Source of the DNA: JAMQPK01 sp963782595
Lineage (GTDB): Bacteria > Acidobacteriota > Vicinamibacteria > Vicinamibacterales > JAMQPK01
Assembly (NCBI GenBank): GCA_963782595.1
Contig: CAWAKJ010000003.1
Span: forward strand, 620,001 to 684,000
Length of the DNA stretch: 64,000 nucleotides
Reading direction: 5' to 3'
Shown: in pieces, positions 26,665 to 34,560 of the stretch
How positions within the stretch are numbered: the stretch's first letter is position 1
Layout: every line of letters begins with the position of its first letter
Program-made: the position numbers and the translations under genes
Notes under the pieces: model-generated
The model's input: the letters and a program-made list of their open reading frames with translations, nothing else
The model's database searches: none
Told to the model about the DNA's origin: nothing

Positions 26665-27552
26665 CTATTGCTTGACGGCGGAGAGCTGCTCGAGCGCCAA
26701 GAGCAGCGAGTGATACCCGAGCCTGCCATGGCCTTGTGCCTTGAGGGCCACGTAGAACTGCCGGACGAGCGCCAGCCCCGGCATGGCGATATTCATCCGG
26801 CCGCACTCGGCGAGCGCAATTCCCAGATCCTTCTCGAAGTGCTCGACGAAGAACCCCGGATCGAAGTTCCTCTTCACCATCTTGGGTGCCAGATTGTCGA
26901 CAATCCAGCACTGCGCCGCGCCCTTGGCGATCGAGCTGAGCATCGTGTCGAGATCGAGACCCGCCTTGTACGCGTACAGCAGGCTTTCGCAGACACCGAT
27001 GATCGTGCCGGCGAGTACGATCTGGTTGCACATCTTCGTGTGCTGGCCGTTGCCGGCGACGCCCTGATGGACGATGTTCTTGCCCATCGCCTGGAAGAGC
27101 GGCATCACGCGCTCGACGGCATCCTTGTCGCCGCCAACCATGATCGACAGCGTCGCATTCCTCGCGCCGACGTCGCCGCCCGACACGGGTGCGTCAACGG
27201 CGGAGGCGCCCCTGGCTTTCGCCATCTCGTAAATCTCGCGCGCGAGGCTCGGCTCGGTCGTGGTCATGTCGACCGTGATGCTGCCGGGTTTCAGCGCACC
27301 GAGAATGCCGTTTTTCTCCTGGTAGACCTCTCGCACATCGTTGGGCAGTCCGACGATGGTGAAGATGATGTCGGAGCGTTCGGCCACTCCGCCAGGTGTG
27401 TCGGCCCAGGTGGCGCCCTTATCGAGCAGGCTTTGTGCTTTCGATTTCGTGCGGCTGTAGATTGTGGTGGGGTAGCCCTTGGCCATCAGATGGCCGCACA
27501 TCGACAACCCCATGACTCCCGTGCCAATCCAGCCAATCCGCGGTGTGCTCAT
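26665..27552 (-). CDS. beta-hydroxyacid dehydrogenase (3-hydroxyisobutyrate dehydrogenase family)
   Basis: 295 residues. The N-terminal Rossmann fold has GWIGTGVMGLSMCGHL (GxGxxG) and the SRTKSK turn, which favours NADP. The signature DAPVSGGDVGARNATL and catalytic Lys in GNGQHTKMCNQI are present, followed by the all-helical dimer domain. Family members oxidise 3-hydroxyisobutyrate, tartronate semialdehyde or succinic semialdehyde; the substrate here is not determined. The start MSTPRIGWIG is preferred; the longer frame to 27618 reads through a hairpin repeat. Confidence 0.92.
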   Translation of the reverse strand: MSTPRIGWIGTGVMGLSMCGHLMAKGYPTTIYSRTKSKAQSLLDKGATWADTPGGVAERSDIIFTIVGLPNDVREVYQEKNGILGALKPGSITVDMTTTEPSLAREIYEMAKARGASAVDAPVSGGDVGARNATLSIMVGGDKDAVERVMPLFQAMGKNIVHQGVAGNGQHTKMCNQIVLAGTIIGVCESLLYAYKAGLDLDTMLSSIAKGAAQCWIVDNLAPKMVKRNFDPGFFVEHFEKDLGIALAECGRMNIAMPGLALVRQFYVALKAQGHGRLGYHSLLLALEQLSAVKQ

Positions 27553-27595
27553 AGGCTCCTTTTGAATACCTTGTAGCTTGTAGCTCGTAGAAAAA

Positions 27596-27625
27596 GTAGG
27601 GCGGGTCCTGCAGGACACGCCCTAC
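27596..27625. repeat. 30-nt palindrome with GTAGGGCGGGTC arm
   Basis: GTAGGGCGGGTCCTG is followed directly by its reverse complement with one mismatch. The arm matches the start of the larger palindrome at 50891-50958. It lies between the zinc-ribbon gene and the dehydrogenase gene, both on the minus strand. Confidence 0.75.
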
Positions 27626-27629
27626 AGAT

Positions 27630-27845
27630 CTAGAGATCGACCGACCAGGGCCATACTTCGCCGCAGGCCCGGCAATGGCACCAGCGCACGACGCGGCTGT
27701 TGGGCAGACCCTTGACGTCCTGGATGCCGCCGCAGCTCGGACACGAGATCGGATGCGGCAGGTCGCTGGCGCGCCGCCCGCCTCGCGGAATGGCTCGGCG
27801 ATCCTGCAGGTCCGGACTACGCCGATCTTTCAGTACCTGGTCCAT
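27630..27845 (-). CDS. small zinc-ribbon protein
   Basis: 71 residues. An Arg-rich start (DRRSPDLQDRRAIPRGGRR) precedes a four-Cys ribbon: CPSCGG, then CHCRACG. The spacing is that of a rubredoxin-like or zinc-ribbon knuckle pair. Likely a nucleic-acid or protein-binding adaptor; no specific function. It may be co-transcribed with the dehydrogenase downstream. Confidence 0.75.
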   Translation of the reverse strand: MDQVLKDRRSPDLQDRRAIPRGGRRASDLPHPISCPSCGGIQDVKGLPNSRVVRWCHCRACGEVWPWSVDL

Positions 27846-27903
27846 GCGCCCGGTGACATATTATTCCGCCCGCGAGTGTAAATGAAAACGTCGCAGGAAC
27901 ACG

Positions 27904-29253
27904 ATGCAGCCTTTTGAGCAGGAAGTCGTCTCGGATCTCGACGAGCAGACCGACGATCGTGCGCAGGCGAGCCGGCGCGTCCCTCTGCATGTGCGCATCC
28001 TTCTTGGAATGGTGATCGGTGCCGTGCTGGGCAGCTCGGCGCGACGCGTGCTCGGGCCGGACGCGCCGTCGCTCGCCTGGATCATCGCCAACGTGGCCGA
28101 GCCCGCGGGCCAGCTGTTTCTCCGCGCGCTGCTGATGACGGTCGTGCCTCTCGTGACGTCGTCCCTGATCGTCGGTGTCGCGGGCATCGGCGACGTTCGG
28201 CGTCTGGGGCGGGTTGGCCTGCGCACGATTGGGTTCTGCCTGGTGATCTCCCTGATTTCGGTGATGCTGGGCATCTTTCTGGCCAACACAGTGCGGCCCG
28301 GCCTGCGGGTCGATCCGGCGACCCGCGACCTCTTGATGGCGGATTTCGCGGATCAGTCGAAGCAGGTTGGTCCGCCTGCCGCAGGCAACGAGTCGCCGGT
28401 GATGTCGTTTGTGCGGACACTGGTGCCGGCCAACCCGCTCGAGTCGATGGCGCGATCGACGCCGGACATGATCGGCATCATGTTCTTTTCAATTGTGTTC
28501 GGCGCCGCGTTGACGCTCGTGTCGCCGGAGAGCGCCGCGCCCGTCATTGCATTGCTCGACGGTGTCTTCAAGGTCGTGGCGAAGATTATCGACATCGTCA
28601 TGAAGGTTGCCCCACTCGGGGTCGCCTGCCTGCTGTTCGTCATGACCGCGCGATTCGGGTTCGCGTTTCTCGCGAGCCTCGCGTGGTACGTGGTGACCGT
28701 GCTCGGCGGGCTGGCGATTCACACCTTCGTGGTCTACGCGATCGCGCTCAAGTTCTGGGCGCGTGTCTCTCCGGTGAAATTCTTCAGACAGGTGCGCACC
28801 GTGATGCTGACGGCGTTTTCGACGAGCTCGTCGAATGCGACTCTGCCGACGGCGTTGCGCGTGTCCGAAACCAACCTGGGGGTGCCACGCGAGATCGGCG
28901 CGTTCGTGCTGACGGTTGGCGCGACGGCCAACCAGAACGGGACCGCGCTGTACGAAGGCATCACCGTGCTGTTTCTTGCTCAGCTTGCCGGTGTGGACCT
29001 GACGCTGGCACAACAGCTGATGATCGTGTATCTCGCCGTGCTGGGCAGCATCGGCACGGCCGGCGTTCCCGCAGGATCTCTTCCATTTGTCGTGGCGGTA
29101 CTCGCCATGGTTGGTATTCCCACGCAGCTCATCGCGATCATCATCGGCGTCGATCGCCTGCTGGACATGAGCCGAACGGTGGTGAATGTGATTGGGGATC
29201 TGACGGCGACGGTTTACGTGGCGAAGAAGGAAGGGGCCACGCTGCGAATCTGA
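27904..29253 (+). CDS. DAACS-family dicarboxylate/amino acid:cation symporter
   Basis: 449 residues with the DAACS layout: about eight helices and two re-entrant hairpins. The conserved serine-rich hairpin is AFSTSSSNATLPTALR and the cation/substrate region is VGATANQNGTALYEGITVLFLAQ, closer to glutamate/aspartate GltP-type carriers than to DctA. An acidic N-terminal tail of about 25 residues precedes the first span. Its stop codon is 1 nt before the two-hairpin trailer of the convergent tRNA-His gene. Confidence 0.9.
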   Translation: MQPFEQEVVSDLDEQTDDRAQASRRVPLHVRILLGMVIGAVLGSSARRVLGPDAPSLAWIIANVAEPAGQLFLRALLMTVVPLVTSSLIVGVAGIGDVRRLGRVGLRTIGFCLVISLISVMLGIFLANTVRPGLRVDPATRDLLMADFADQSKQVGPPAAGNESPVMSFVRTLVPANPLESMARSTPDMIGIMFFSIVFGAALTLVSPESAAPVIALLDGVFKVVAKIIDIVMKVAPLGVACLLFVMTARFGFAFLASLAWYVVTVLGGLAIHTFVVYAIALKFWARVSPVKFFRQVRTVMLTAFSTSSSNATLPTALRVSETNLGVPREIGAFVLTVGATANQNGTALYEGITVLFLAQLAGVDLTLAQQLMIVYLAVLGSIGTAGVPAGSLPFVVAVLAMVGIPTQLIAIIIGVDRLLDMSRTVVNVIGDLTATVYVAKKEGATLRI

Positions 29254-29254
29254 C

Positions 29255-29313
29255 GTCCGCCTTCGCCCTTCGGGCTACGGCGGACAGCCTCCGCGAGAAA
29301 CCAGAGCGGAGGC
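29255..29313 (-). repeat. two-hairpin 3' trailer of tRNA-His
   Basis: Stem 1 pairs 29306-29314 with 29286-29294 (AGCCTCCGC with GCGGAGGCT), using the A of CCA. Stem 2 pairs 29279-29285 with 29255-29261 (GTCCGCC with GGCGGAC). It could also serve as terminator for the convergent symporter gene. Confidence 0.8.
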
Positions 29314-29389
29314 TGGGGTGAGTGACGGGGATTGAACCCGCGACGTCCGGAGCCACAGTCCGGTGCTCTACCACTGAGCTACACTCACC
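29314..29389 (-). tRNA. tRNA-His (anticodon GTG)
   Basis: The acceptor GTGAGTG pairs with CACTCAC, and an extra 5' G faces C73, the tRNA-His identity pair. The anticodon stem CCGGA/TCCGG encloses CTGTGGC, giving GTG. CCA is encoded. Confidence 0.96.
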
Positions 29390-29464
29390 ACAAAGACGAC
29401 AATCCCTGATCTTACAACAGAGGAGAACGAAGGTGGGAAGCGGGGAGGACGGAAGCTGGAAACT

Positions 29465-29544
29465 AGAATCTAGAATCTGAAATCTAGAATCTGGTTCCAG
29501 TTGGGTTCCAGATTCTAGATTATAGATTTCAGATCTTAGATTCA
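29465..29544. repeat. mirrored heptamer array, 4 + 5 units (AGAATCT family)
   Basis: Left: AGAATCT, AGAATCT, GAAATCT, AGAATCT (29465-29492). Right: AGATTCT, AGATTAT, AGATTTC, AGATCTT, AGATTCA (29510-29544). The loop (GGTTCCAGTTGGGTTCC) holds its own small inverted pair. It ends 7 nt from the ferredoxin stop codon. Confidence 0.88.
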
Positions 29545-29551
29545 GTATCTG

Positions 29552-29920
29552 TTACGTGTGCGCGGCGGCGCGCTCTTTCCCGGGAATCGCCATCAACTCG
29601 GGATGCGCCGAGACATGCGCCTGCACGATCGCTTCGGCGCGCGCCATCGTATCGGCATCGCCGTTGCGATAAATCGTGTTGGCTTCGATGAGGTCCTTCT
29701 GGCTCGCTGGCGTCGAATCGTGGCTGTCGTAAATCGCCGCGACCGGGCAGGCCGGCACGCACGCGCCGCAGTCGATGCACTCTTCCGGATGGATGTAGAG
29801 CATGTGCATCTCTGCGAATTCGGGCTCGTCCTTACGTGGATGAATGCAATCGACCGGACAAACGTCCACGCATGCCGTGTCCTTTGTCTCAATACAGGGA
29901 TCCGTAATCACGAAAGGCAT
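29552..29920 (-). CDS. 7Fe/8Fe-type ferredoxin
   Basis: 122 residues. The N-terminal cluster site is PCIETKDTACVDVCPVDCIHP (Cys 9, 17, 21, 25) and the second is CIDCGACVPACPVAAI, the bacterial FdxA-like pattern with [3Fe-4S]/[4Fe-4S] centres. The C-terminal half is helical (ASQKDLIEANTIYRNG). It carries electrons in the cytoplasm; the partner is not encoded nearby. GGAGGA precedes the ATG. Confidence 0.92.
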   Translation of the reverse strand: MPFVITDPCIETKDTACVDVCPVDCIHPRKDEPEFAEMHMLYIHPEECIDCGACVPACPVAAIYDSHDSTPASQKDLIEANTIYRNGDADTMARAEAIVQAHVSAHPELMAIPGKERAAAHT

Positions 29921-30312
29921 CGTGTTCCTCCAAAGTGTCCGCCGGCGGAAACCGCTGCTGCGACGGCCCTGATTCTACTTGCGAGGTGCGCAGGCTGCAA
30001 TCCCAGCGCCGGTTTCGCAATCGCGGCAACGCGGCCCCGGCAGCCGTCCCGACCGCATGACCAATCTGTAACTTGACGTGCAGAATTGTGCCAGAGTGTA
30101 TGCCCCAGTGTGTCTATGTGGAACAGGAATTTATTATTACCAATATCGTCAACAGTTTGCCTCCGGGAATAGCCCCCAAAAATCGATTCGAGTGTTACGA
30201 AACGGCACAAATCTGAGCTCCAAGCCCTCTAGCCGTCCCACCCAAATCTTTACAAATCAACAACTTACATTTCGGCCCGTTCCTGGTCGCAGATTTGCTC
30301 TATGTGCGACGC
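29921..30312. other. A/T-rich gap upstream of the subtilase gene
   Basis: 392 bp without a supported gene. The part from 30110 to 30290 is clearly richer in A/T than the rest of the window (for example GGAATTTATTATTACC). TTGACG at 30073 has no good -10 partner. It probably holds the subtilase promoter, but I cannot place it. Confidence 0.4.
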
Positions 30313-32424
30313 ATGACCCTCGGGAGACTACTCACTATCGCTGCGCTCATTGCCGCATCGGGTCTGCCCGCGGCTGCCGAACCACGGCGCGGCAAGCTCG
30401 ATCGGTCGCTTCGAGAAACCGTCGAGCGCGGGTGCGTGGGCTCCAGGTCAGTGATCATCCGGACCATACCGGGGTTTCGCGAGGGTTTGCGCCAGTCGCT
30501 CTCGTCGCACGGCGACGTCGTCAAGGGCGAGTTCCCGGCGCTCGATGCCATCGCGGCGAACGTGCACTGCGACGATCTCGATACGCTCGCCGGTTTCAAC
30601 GCGTTGTCGTCCATCTCTGACAACGCCGCCATTTCCGCGCATCAGTTCGATGCAGTCGGCGAGGACGCCGCTCTTACGAGTGTTGCGACGACCGACTTGA
30701 TGGTCTCGAGCAAGAGCGCTCCTCTCTCGGGACGCCTCACCGAGGCACAGGCCGCCCAGCAGATGCAGGCCAACCTCTTTGCCACCCTGGCGGTGCGGCG
30801 GACGCTCGTCGGAAGCACCCTGCTCGGCTATGTGATGCCGCAAGTCGGCGTGGCGGTTATCGATTCGGGTATTGCTCCCGGCATCGATTTCGGCGCGCGT
30901 ATTACGGCGTTCTACGACTTCACGCACGGAGACATTCGAGCGATCGCGCCGTCGGACGAGTACGGCCATGGCACGCACGTCGCCGGCCTGGCAGCGGGAA
31001 CGTATGTTGGTATCGCGCCCTCGGCGCGTCTGATTGGCCTGAAGGTGCTCGACGCGGAGGGACGAGGCACGACCGACAACGTTATTCGCGCCATCGAGTT
31101 TGCGATCGTCAACAAGGACGCGCTCAAGATCCACGTCATCAATCTGTCGTTGGGCCATCCGATTTTTGAATCGGCGGCGACTGACCCATTGGTGCAGGCG
31201 GTCGAGCACGCGGCACGCGCCGGCATCGCGGTTGTCGTGTCGGCGGGCAACTTCGGCAGGAACAAGAAGACGGGAGAGATTGGCTACGCCGGCATCGCCT
31301 CGCCCGGTAACGCGCCATCGGGCATCTCGGTCGGTTCGGTGCGCACGTTCGACACGGTGACACGCGACGACGATCGCATCGCCGGCTACAGCTCGCGCGG
31401 GCCCTCGTGGTACGACGGCTTTGCCAAGCCCGACATCGCCGCGCCCGGCGACAATCTGCTCTCGGTTGCCGCGGTCGGCAGCACGCTGCGTGCGGTGCAG
31501 GAAAAGCGCGGCAACGTCGGCAACTACATGCGCCTCTCCGGCACGAGCATGGCGGCAGGCGTCGTCAGCGGCCTCGTGGCCGTCGTTCTGCAGAACAACC
31601 AGAAGCTGACGCCGAACGCGTTGAAGATGGTCCTGCAGTATTCCTCGATTTCCGTGAAGACCGACAAAGGCGAGCACGCCGATGTGCTGACGCAGGGCGC
31701 GGGCGCGACCAACGGCGGCGGCGCGGTGACGCTTGCACGTGCCATCAACCCGCTGCTCGAGCTCGGCATGAAGTGGCTCGTCGCCGGCATCAAGCCGACC
31801 ACGACGATCGGCGGGCAGCCGTATGCGTGGGCGCAGCGGATGATCTGGGGCAACCACATCGCGCGCGGCACGGGCATCATCGACGAGCAGCGGCCGTCCT
31901 GGGCGCTCAACATCGTCTGGGGCGAGGGCCTCGACGATGACGACAACATCGTCTGGGGCAATCTCGACGACGACAACATCGTCTGGGGAAACCTGCTCGA
32001 CGACGACGACAACATTGTCTGGGGCAACAACATCGTCTGGGGCAACAGCCAGGACGATGACGACAACATCGTCTGGGGCAATCTCGACGACGACGACAAC
32101 ATCGTCTGGGGCAACAACATCGTCTGGGGCAACGGGCTCGTCGGCATGAGCCTCGACGACGACGACAACATTGTGTGGGGCAACCTGGACGACGACAACA
32201 TCGTTTGGGGCAATCTCGACGATGACAACATCGTCTGGGGCAACCTCGACGACGACAACATCGTCTGGGGCAACGGCCTCGACGACGACGACGATAACAT
32301 CGTCTGGGGCAACAGCCTCGACGATGACGACGACAACATCGTGTGGGGCAACAACGCACTTCTCGGGTCGATCGTGACGCTGGGGAAGAATCGTGGTCAG
32401 GCGAACAAACGGGCGGCGCGTTAG
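30313..32424 (+). CDS. secreted subtilisin-like serine protease with NIVWGN repeats
   Basis: 703 residues: signal peptide (LLTIAALIAASGLPAAA), an inhibitor-I9-like propeptide region, and an S8 catalytic domain with D184 (VAVIDSGI), H222 (GHGTHVAGLAAG) and S412 (LSGTSMAAGVVSG). From residue 533 to 680 the protein is almost entirely D2-5-N-I-V-W-G-N repeats, 14 copies of NIVWG spaced by Leu/Ser-Asp runs; a degenerate copy (MIWGNHIARG) precedes them. The Asp runs could bind Ca2+ in a beta-roll-like or stacked structure. It is followed within 12 nt by a 23-residue peptide gene with a strong RBS. The chosen start is the first ATG. Confidence 0.92.
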   Translation: MTLGRLLTIAALIAASGLPAAAEPRRGKLDRSLRETVERGCVGSRSVIIRTIPGFREGLRQSLSSHGDVVKGEFPALDAIAANVHCDDLDTLAGFNALSSISDNAAISAHQFDAVGEDAALTSVATTDLMVSSKSAPLSGRLTEAQAAQQMQANLFATLAVRRTLVGSTLLGYVMPQVGVAVIDSGIAPGIDFGARITAFYDFTHGDIRAIAPSDEYGHGTHVAGLAAGTYVGIAPSARLIGLKVLDAEGRGTTDNVIRAIEFAIVNKDALKIHVINLSLGHPIFESAATDPLVQAVEHAARAGIAVVVSAGNFGRNKKTGEIGYAGIASPGNAPSGISVGSVRTFDTVTRDDDRIAGYSSRGPSWYDGFAKPDIAAPGDNLLSVAAVGSTLRAVQEKRGNVGNYMRLSGTSMAAGVVSGLVAVVLQNNQKLTPNALKMVLQYSSISVKTDKGEHADVLTQGAGATNGGGAVTLARAINPLLELGMKWLVAGIKPTTTIGGQPYAWAQRMIWGNHIARGTGIIDEQRPSWALNIVWGEGLDDDDNIVWGNLDDDNIVWGNLLDDDDNIVWGNNIVWGNSQDDDDNIVWGNLDDDDNIVWGNNIVWGNGLVGMSLDDDDNIVWGNLDDDNIVWGNLDDDNIVWGNLDDDNIVWGNGLDDDDDNIVWGNSLDDDDDNIVWGNNALLGSIVTLGKNRGQANKRAAR
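31909..32352 (+). repeat. coding tandem repeat, 14 NIVWG units
   Basis: The core AACATCGTCTGGGGCAAC recurs 14 times with variable GAC runs between copies, always in frame. Synonymous changes (ATT/ATC, GTT/GTG/GTC) show protein-level selection rather than a recent DNA expansion. Confidence 0.92.
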
Positions 32425-32436
32425 CAGGAGGTCATC

Positions 32437-32508
32437 GTGAAAAAGTCACTTCGTAGCGGAAAGCTGTTCGTGCGGGCAAAGGCCGTTTGGGGCGCGAAGG
32501 TCAACTAG
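32437..32508 (+). CDS. 23-residue basic peptide downstream of the subtilase
   Basis: A GTG start 6 nt after a perfect AGGAGG encodes a 23-residue peptide: MKKSLRSGKLFVRAK, then AVWGAKVN. It has seven basic and no acidic residues and carries a VWGA that echoes the VWGN of the subtilase repeats. The gap to the subtilase stop is 12 nt and to the next gene 10 nt, so the three are probably one transcript. It may be a secreted or signalling peptide, or a partner of the acidic repeats; neither is shown. Confidence 0.6.
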   Translation: MKKSLRSGKLFVRAKAVWGAKVN

Positions 32509-32518
32509 CGCCCATTCA

Positions 32519-32809
32519 GTGAGCGATCCAAAACTCGTCATCGTCCGGCGTGGGCACTTCGCCACGTTCGAACTGCTGACACGCACGTTCGCCGGCGATC
32601 CCAGCGTGCAGATTATCTGGGACCGCCGCGTGGACGAGCGCCGGCGCTCTGCCGACGGTATTGGTGGCGGCAGCGACCGGCGTCGTAGCGATCGCCGTCG
32701 TGTGCCTCCGGCGCAGTGGGGCCAGATGAACTACATGATCGCGACGGGATTGATGGCGGCGCCAGGCAGCGCTCACCCGCCAAGTACGAGTCCAATCATC
32801 AATCGCTGA
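32519..32809 (+). CDS. small protein of unknown function
   Basis: 96 residues from a GTG. The N-terminal part (KLVIVRRGHFATFELLTRTF, then VQIIWDRRVDERRR) is beta-alpha-beta like; the middle is Arg-rich (SDRRRSDRRR) and is followed by PPAQWGQMNYMIA. Proteins with this layout recur in acidobacterial and deltaproteobacterial genomes without known function. Its end overlaps the convergent barrel gene by 37 bp. It is third in the apparent subtilase-peptide operon. Confidence 0.6.
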   Translation: MSDPKLVIVRRGHFATFELLTRTFAGDPSVQIIWDRRVDERRRSADGIGGGSDRRRSDRRRVPPAQWGQMNYMIATGLMAAPGSAHPPSTSPIINR

Positions 32810-33303
32810 AAGCTGATTCCATCTGACGTGCGCACCTGAAAGTGGCGCAAGTCTCCCCGTACGCCCGCGTGCCGTGCGAATTGAAACGTCACCCCGCCAC
32901 CGACGCTGTAGCCGACGTCATCCTCGGAAATATCGGACAGGACACCGCTCGAATTCGAATCCTTGCGCACGCGGATGAACCCGAAGCCGAAGATGCCGTA
33001 AGGACGCACCGGACCGATCGGAACGGCGACGAAGATGCCCGGCATCAGCGTGAGGATCTTTCCGTGCCCGACACCGTTTGCGGTTTCGAAGAAATTTCTC
33101 GTTTCCGAGAATTCCAGCTCGGAACCAATGCCGTGTGCGCCGCCGCCACCGATGGCGATCGCCCAGACGTTCTTTTTCGAAGGGGCATCGCCGCCAAACA
33201 CGTTGCCGATCGACGCCGTGAACATCGCCTGCGCCGCGGCGGAACTTTCCAGCACAAAAAATAGAGCTATCGCCGCCAGTACCGTTCTTGTTGTCGCTCG
33301 CAA
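32773..33303 (-). CDS. outer-membrane beta-barrel protein
   Basis: 176 residues: signal peptide (LAAIALFFVLESSAAAQA) then alternating strands rich in Gly and aromatic residues (GKILTLMPGIFVAVP, RPYGIFGFGFIRVRK, DVGYSVGGGVTFQFARHAGVRGDLRHFQV), typical of an eight-stranded OmpA/OmpW-like barrel. It probably starts at the TTG with GGAGG 6 nt upstream. No ligand can be inferred. Confidence 0.75.
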   Translation of the reverse strand: MRATTRTVLAAIALFFVLESSAAAQAMFTASIGNVFGGDAPSKKNVWAIAIGGGGAHGIGSELEFSETRNFFETANGVGHGKILTLMPGIFVAVPIGPVRPYGIFGFGFIRVRKDSNSSGVLSDISEDDVGYSVGGGVTFQFARHAGVRGDLRHFQVRTSDGISFQRLMIGLVLGG

Positions 33304-33339
33304 CTCGGACCTCCGAGACTCTTGGGGGAGCTTCGGGGA

Positions 33340-34227
33340 TTACTTCACCATGTAGCCGCTGCGCGCGCGGACGAACAGGCCGGGTTTGCGCGCCCGCAGG
33401 ATGAGGGCATGCCAGCCAGGCTCCTTGCCCGGCTCGAACGCGATGATGTACTGATGGTGGAGCTCGCTCAGAATCTGGCGCGTCGCCGTGAGGACGGTGA
33501 CCGAATCGCTGATCGACAGTGAATCGCCGCCCGTCCACGCCGCGAGATCGGCTAACGGCCCGGTCATAGGTTGCGGCACAACATTGCCGTCGTCTGGAAC
33601 GTGGGTAATCACGAGCACGTACACGGGCACGTCGAGAGAACTGGCAATGGCCGAGACTTCGGCGGGGTTCATCTTGCTGGCAGAATCGACGCCGTCGGTA
33701 ATGACCACGAGCGCACGCCTTCGCTGGCGGTCGGAGATCTTCTGCGCGGTCTCGGCAATCGCATCCCACAACGACGTTGCGCCGTAGGCCTTCGTTCCCC
33801 CCCAGGCGTCGTCGTTGGGATCGAACCGGGTGGTGAACGGACTCACCTCGACGAGCGAGGTATCAAACGCGTAGAGCGCCACTTCATCGCTCCCTGGTTT
33901 GAGACCCGCCACGAACGTGCTCGCCGTTTCGCGCGCGCGCGCCATCTTGGTCGCCATGCTGCCGCTGGCGTCCATGAGAATGGCCACACTCGCCGCGCTC
34001 GGCTCGGACCAGACGTCGGTGAGTTTCCGCTTCTGACCCTGGTCGACCAGTTCGAAGTCGCTGGCCTTCAGGTTGGTGACGAGGCGTCCTCGGGAATCGC
34101 GGACCGTCGCGGCCACGGCGACCTGCTCGACGCTGCTCTTGAACACGATGACCCCCGGGTCCTGAGCCGCGGGTGAGCCCACGGCAGGAAGCGTGGCCAG
34201 GAGCGAAATGCAGAGGAGTTTGCGCAT
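33340..34227 (-). CDS. secreted von Willebrand factor A domain protein
   Basis: 295 residues. Signal peptide (MRKLLCISLLATLPAVGSPAAQ), then an acidobacterial VWFA-related domain: ATVRDSRGRLVTNLKASDF is the typical lead-in, and the MIDAS motif is DASGSMA, with later T and D residues (ATSLWDAI, ITDGVDSAS). The end LILRARKPGLFVRARSGYMVK is a family hallmark. VWA domains bind ligands through a divalent metal; the partner is unknown. Start M7 of the longer frame is used because it begins the signal peptide. Confidence 0.9.
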   Translation of the reverse strand: MRKLLCISLLATLPAVGSPAAQDPGVIVFKSSVEQVAVAATVRDSRGRLVTNLKASDFELVDQGQKRKLTDVWSEPSAASVAILMDASGSMATKMARARETASTFVAGLKPGSDEVALYAFDTSLVEVSPFTTRFDPNDDAWGGTKAYGATSLWDAIAETAQKISDRQRRRALVVITDGVDSASKMNPAEVSAIASSLDVPVYVLVITHVPDDGNVVPQPMTGPLADLAAWTGGDSLSISDSVTVLTATRQILSELHHQYIIAFEPGKEPGWHALILRARKPGLFVRARSGYMVK

Positions 34228-34295
34228 AGGCACAGTGTCAATCACCTGACGCCGATTGTACCAGTGTTCGCGCTGCGCTATGTCGCGACAAGCCC

Positions 34296-34475
34296 TCAGC
34301 TGAGGTGCACCTTGTCGAGGGGCGGTGTTGGAGGATTTTCGCCCGAACCGATCGGCATCGCGCCACGCTTCTTTTCGGCTTTGTAATCAAAAAAGAACAG
34401 TGGCACCCACAATGCGACCATCAACGCGACAGCGACGAGGAAGCCGACCAGGAAATCGAATGTGATGTACTCCAT
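34296..34475 (-). CDS. 59-residue single-span membrane protein
   Basis: The frame starts MEYITFDFLVGFLVAVALM, continues through VALWVPLFFF, then a basic-polar tail DYKAEKKRGAMP and a Pro-rich end. This is a typical short inner-membrane protein. It occupies the otherwise empty 34228-34560 gap. No Shine-Dalgarno is seen. The function is unknown. Confidence 0.55.
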   Translation of the reverse strand: MEYITFDFLVGFLVAVALMVALWVPLFFFDYKAEKKRGAMPIGSGENPPTPPLDKVHLS

Positions 34476-34560
34476 ACGGAGGAGAAGTGCATAAATCGGA
34501 CCTTAATTCCGAGTGTTTTCCTTTTGGTCACAGCGTCGACTCGACGCAGGAACAGTAACC

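Noticed and set aside
27553..27618. N-terminal extension of the hydroxyacid dehydrogenase
   Set aside because: It translates the GTAGGGCGGGTC palindrome; the Rossmann fold begins right after MSTPR.
30448..31857. 469-codon minus-strand frame opposite the subtilase
   Set aside because: Shadow of the S8 domain; composition is His/Arg/Asp rich with no motif.
31909..32352. Regular DNA repeat considered as CRISPR
   Set aside because: Repeats are in frame, spacers are only Asp/Leu codons, and synonymous changes show coding selection.
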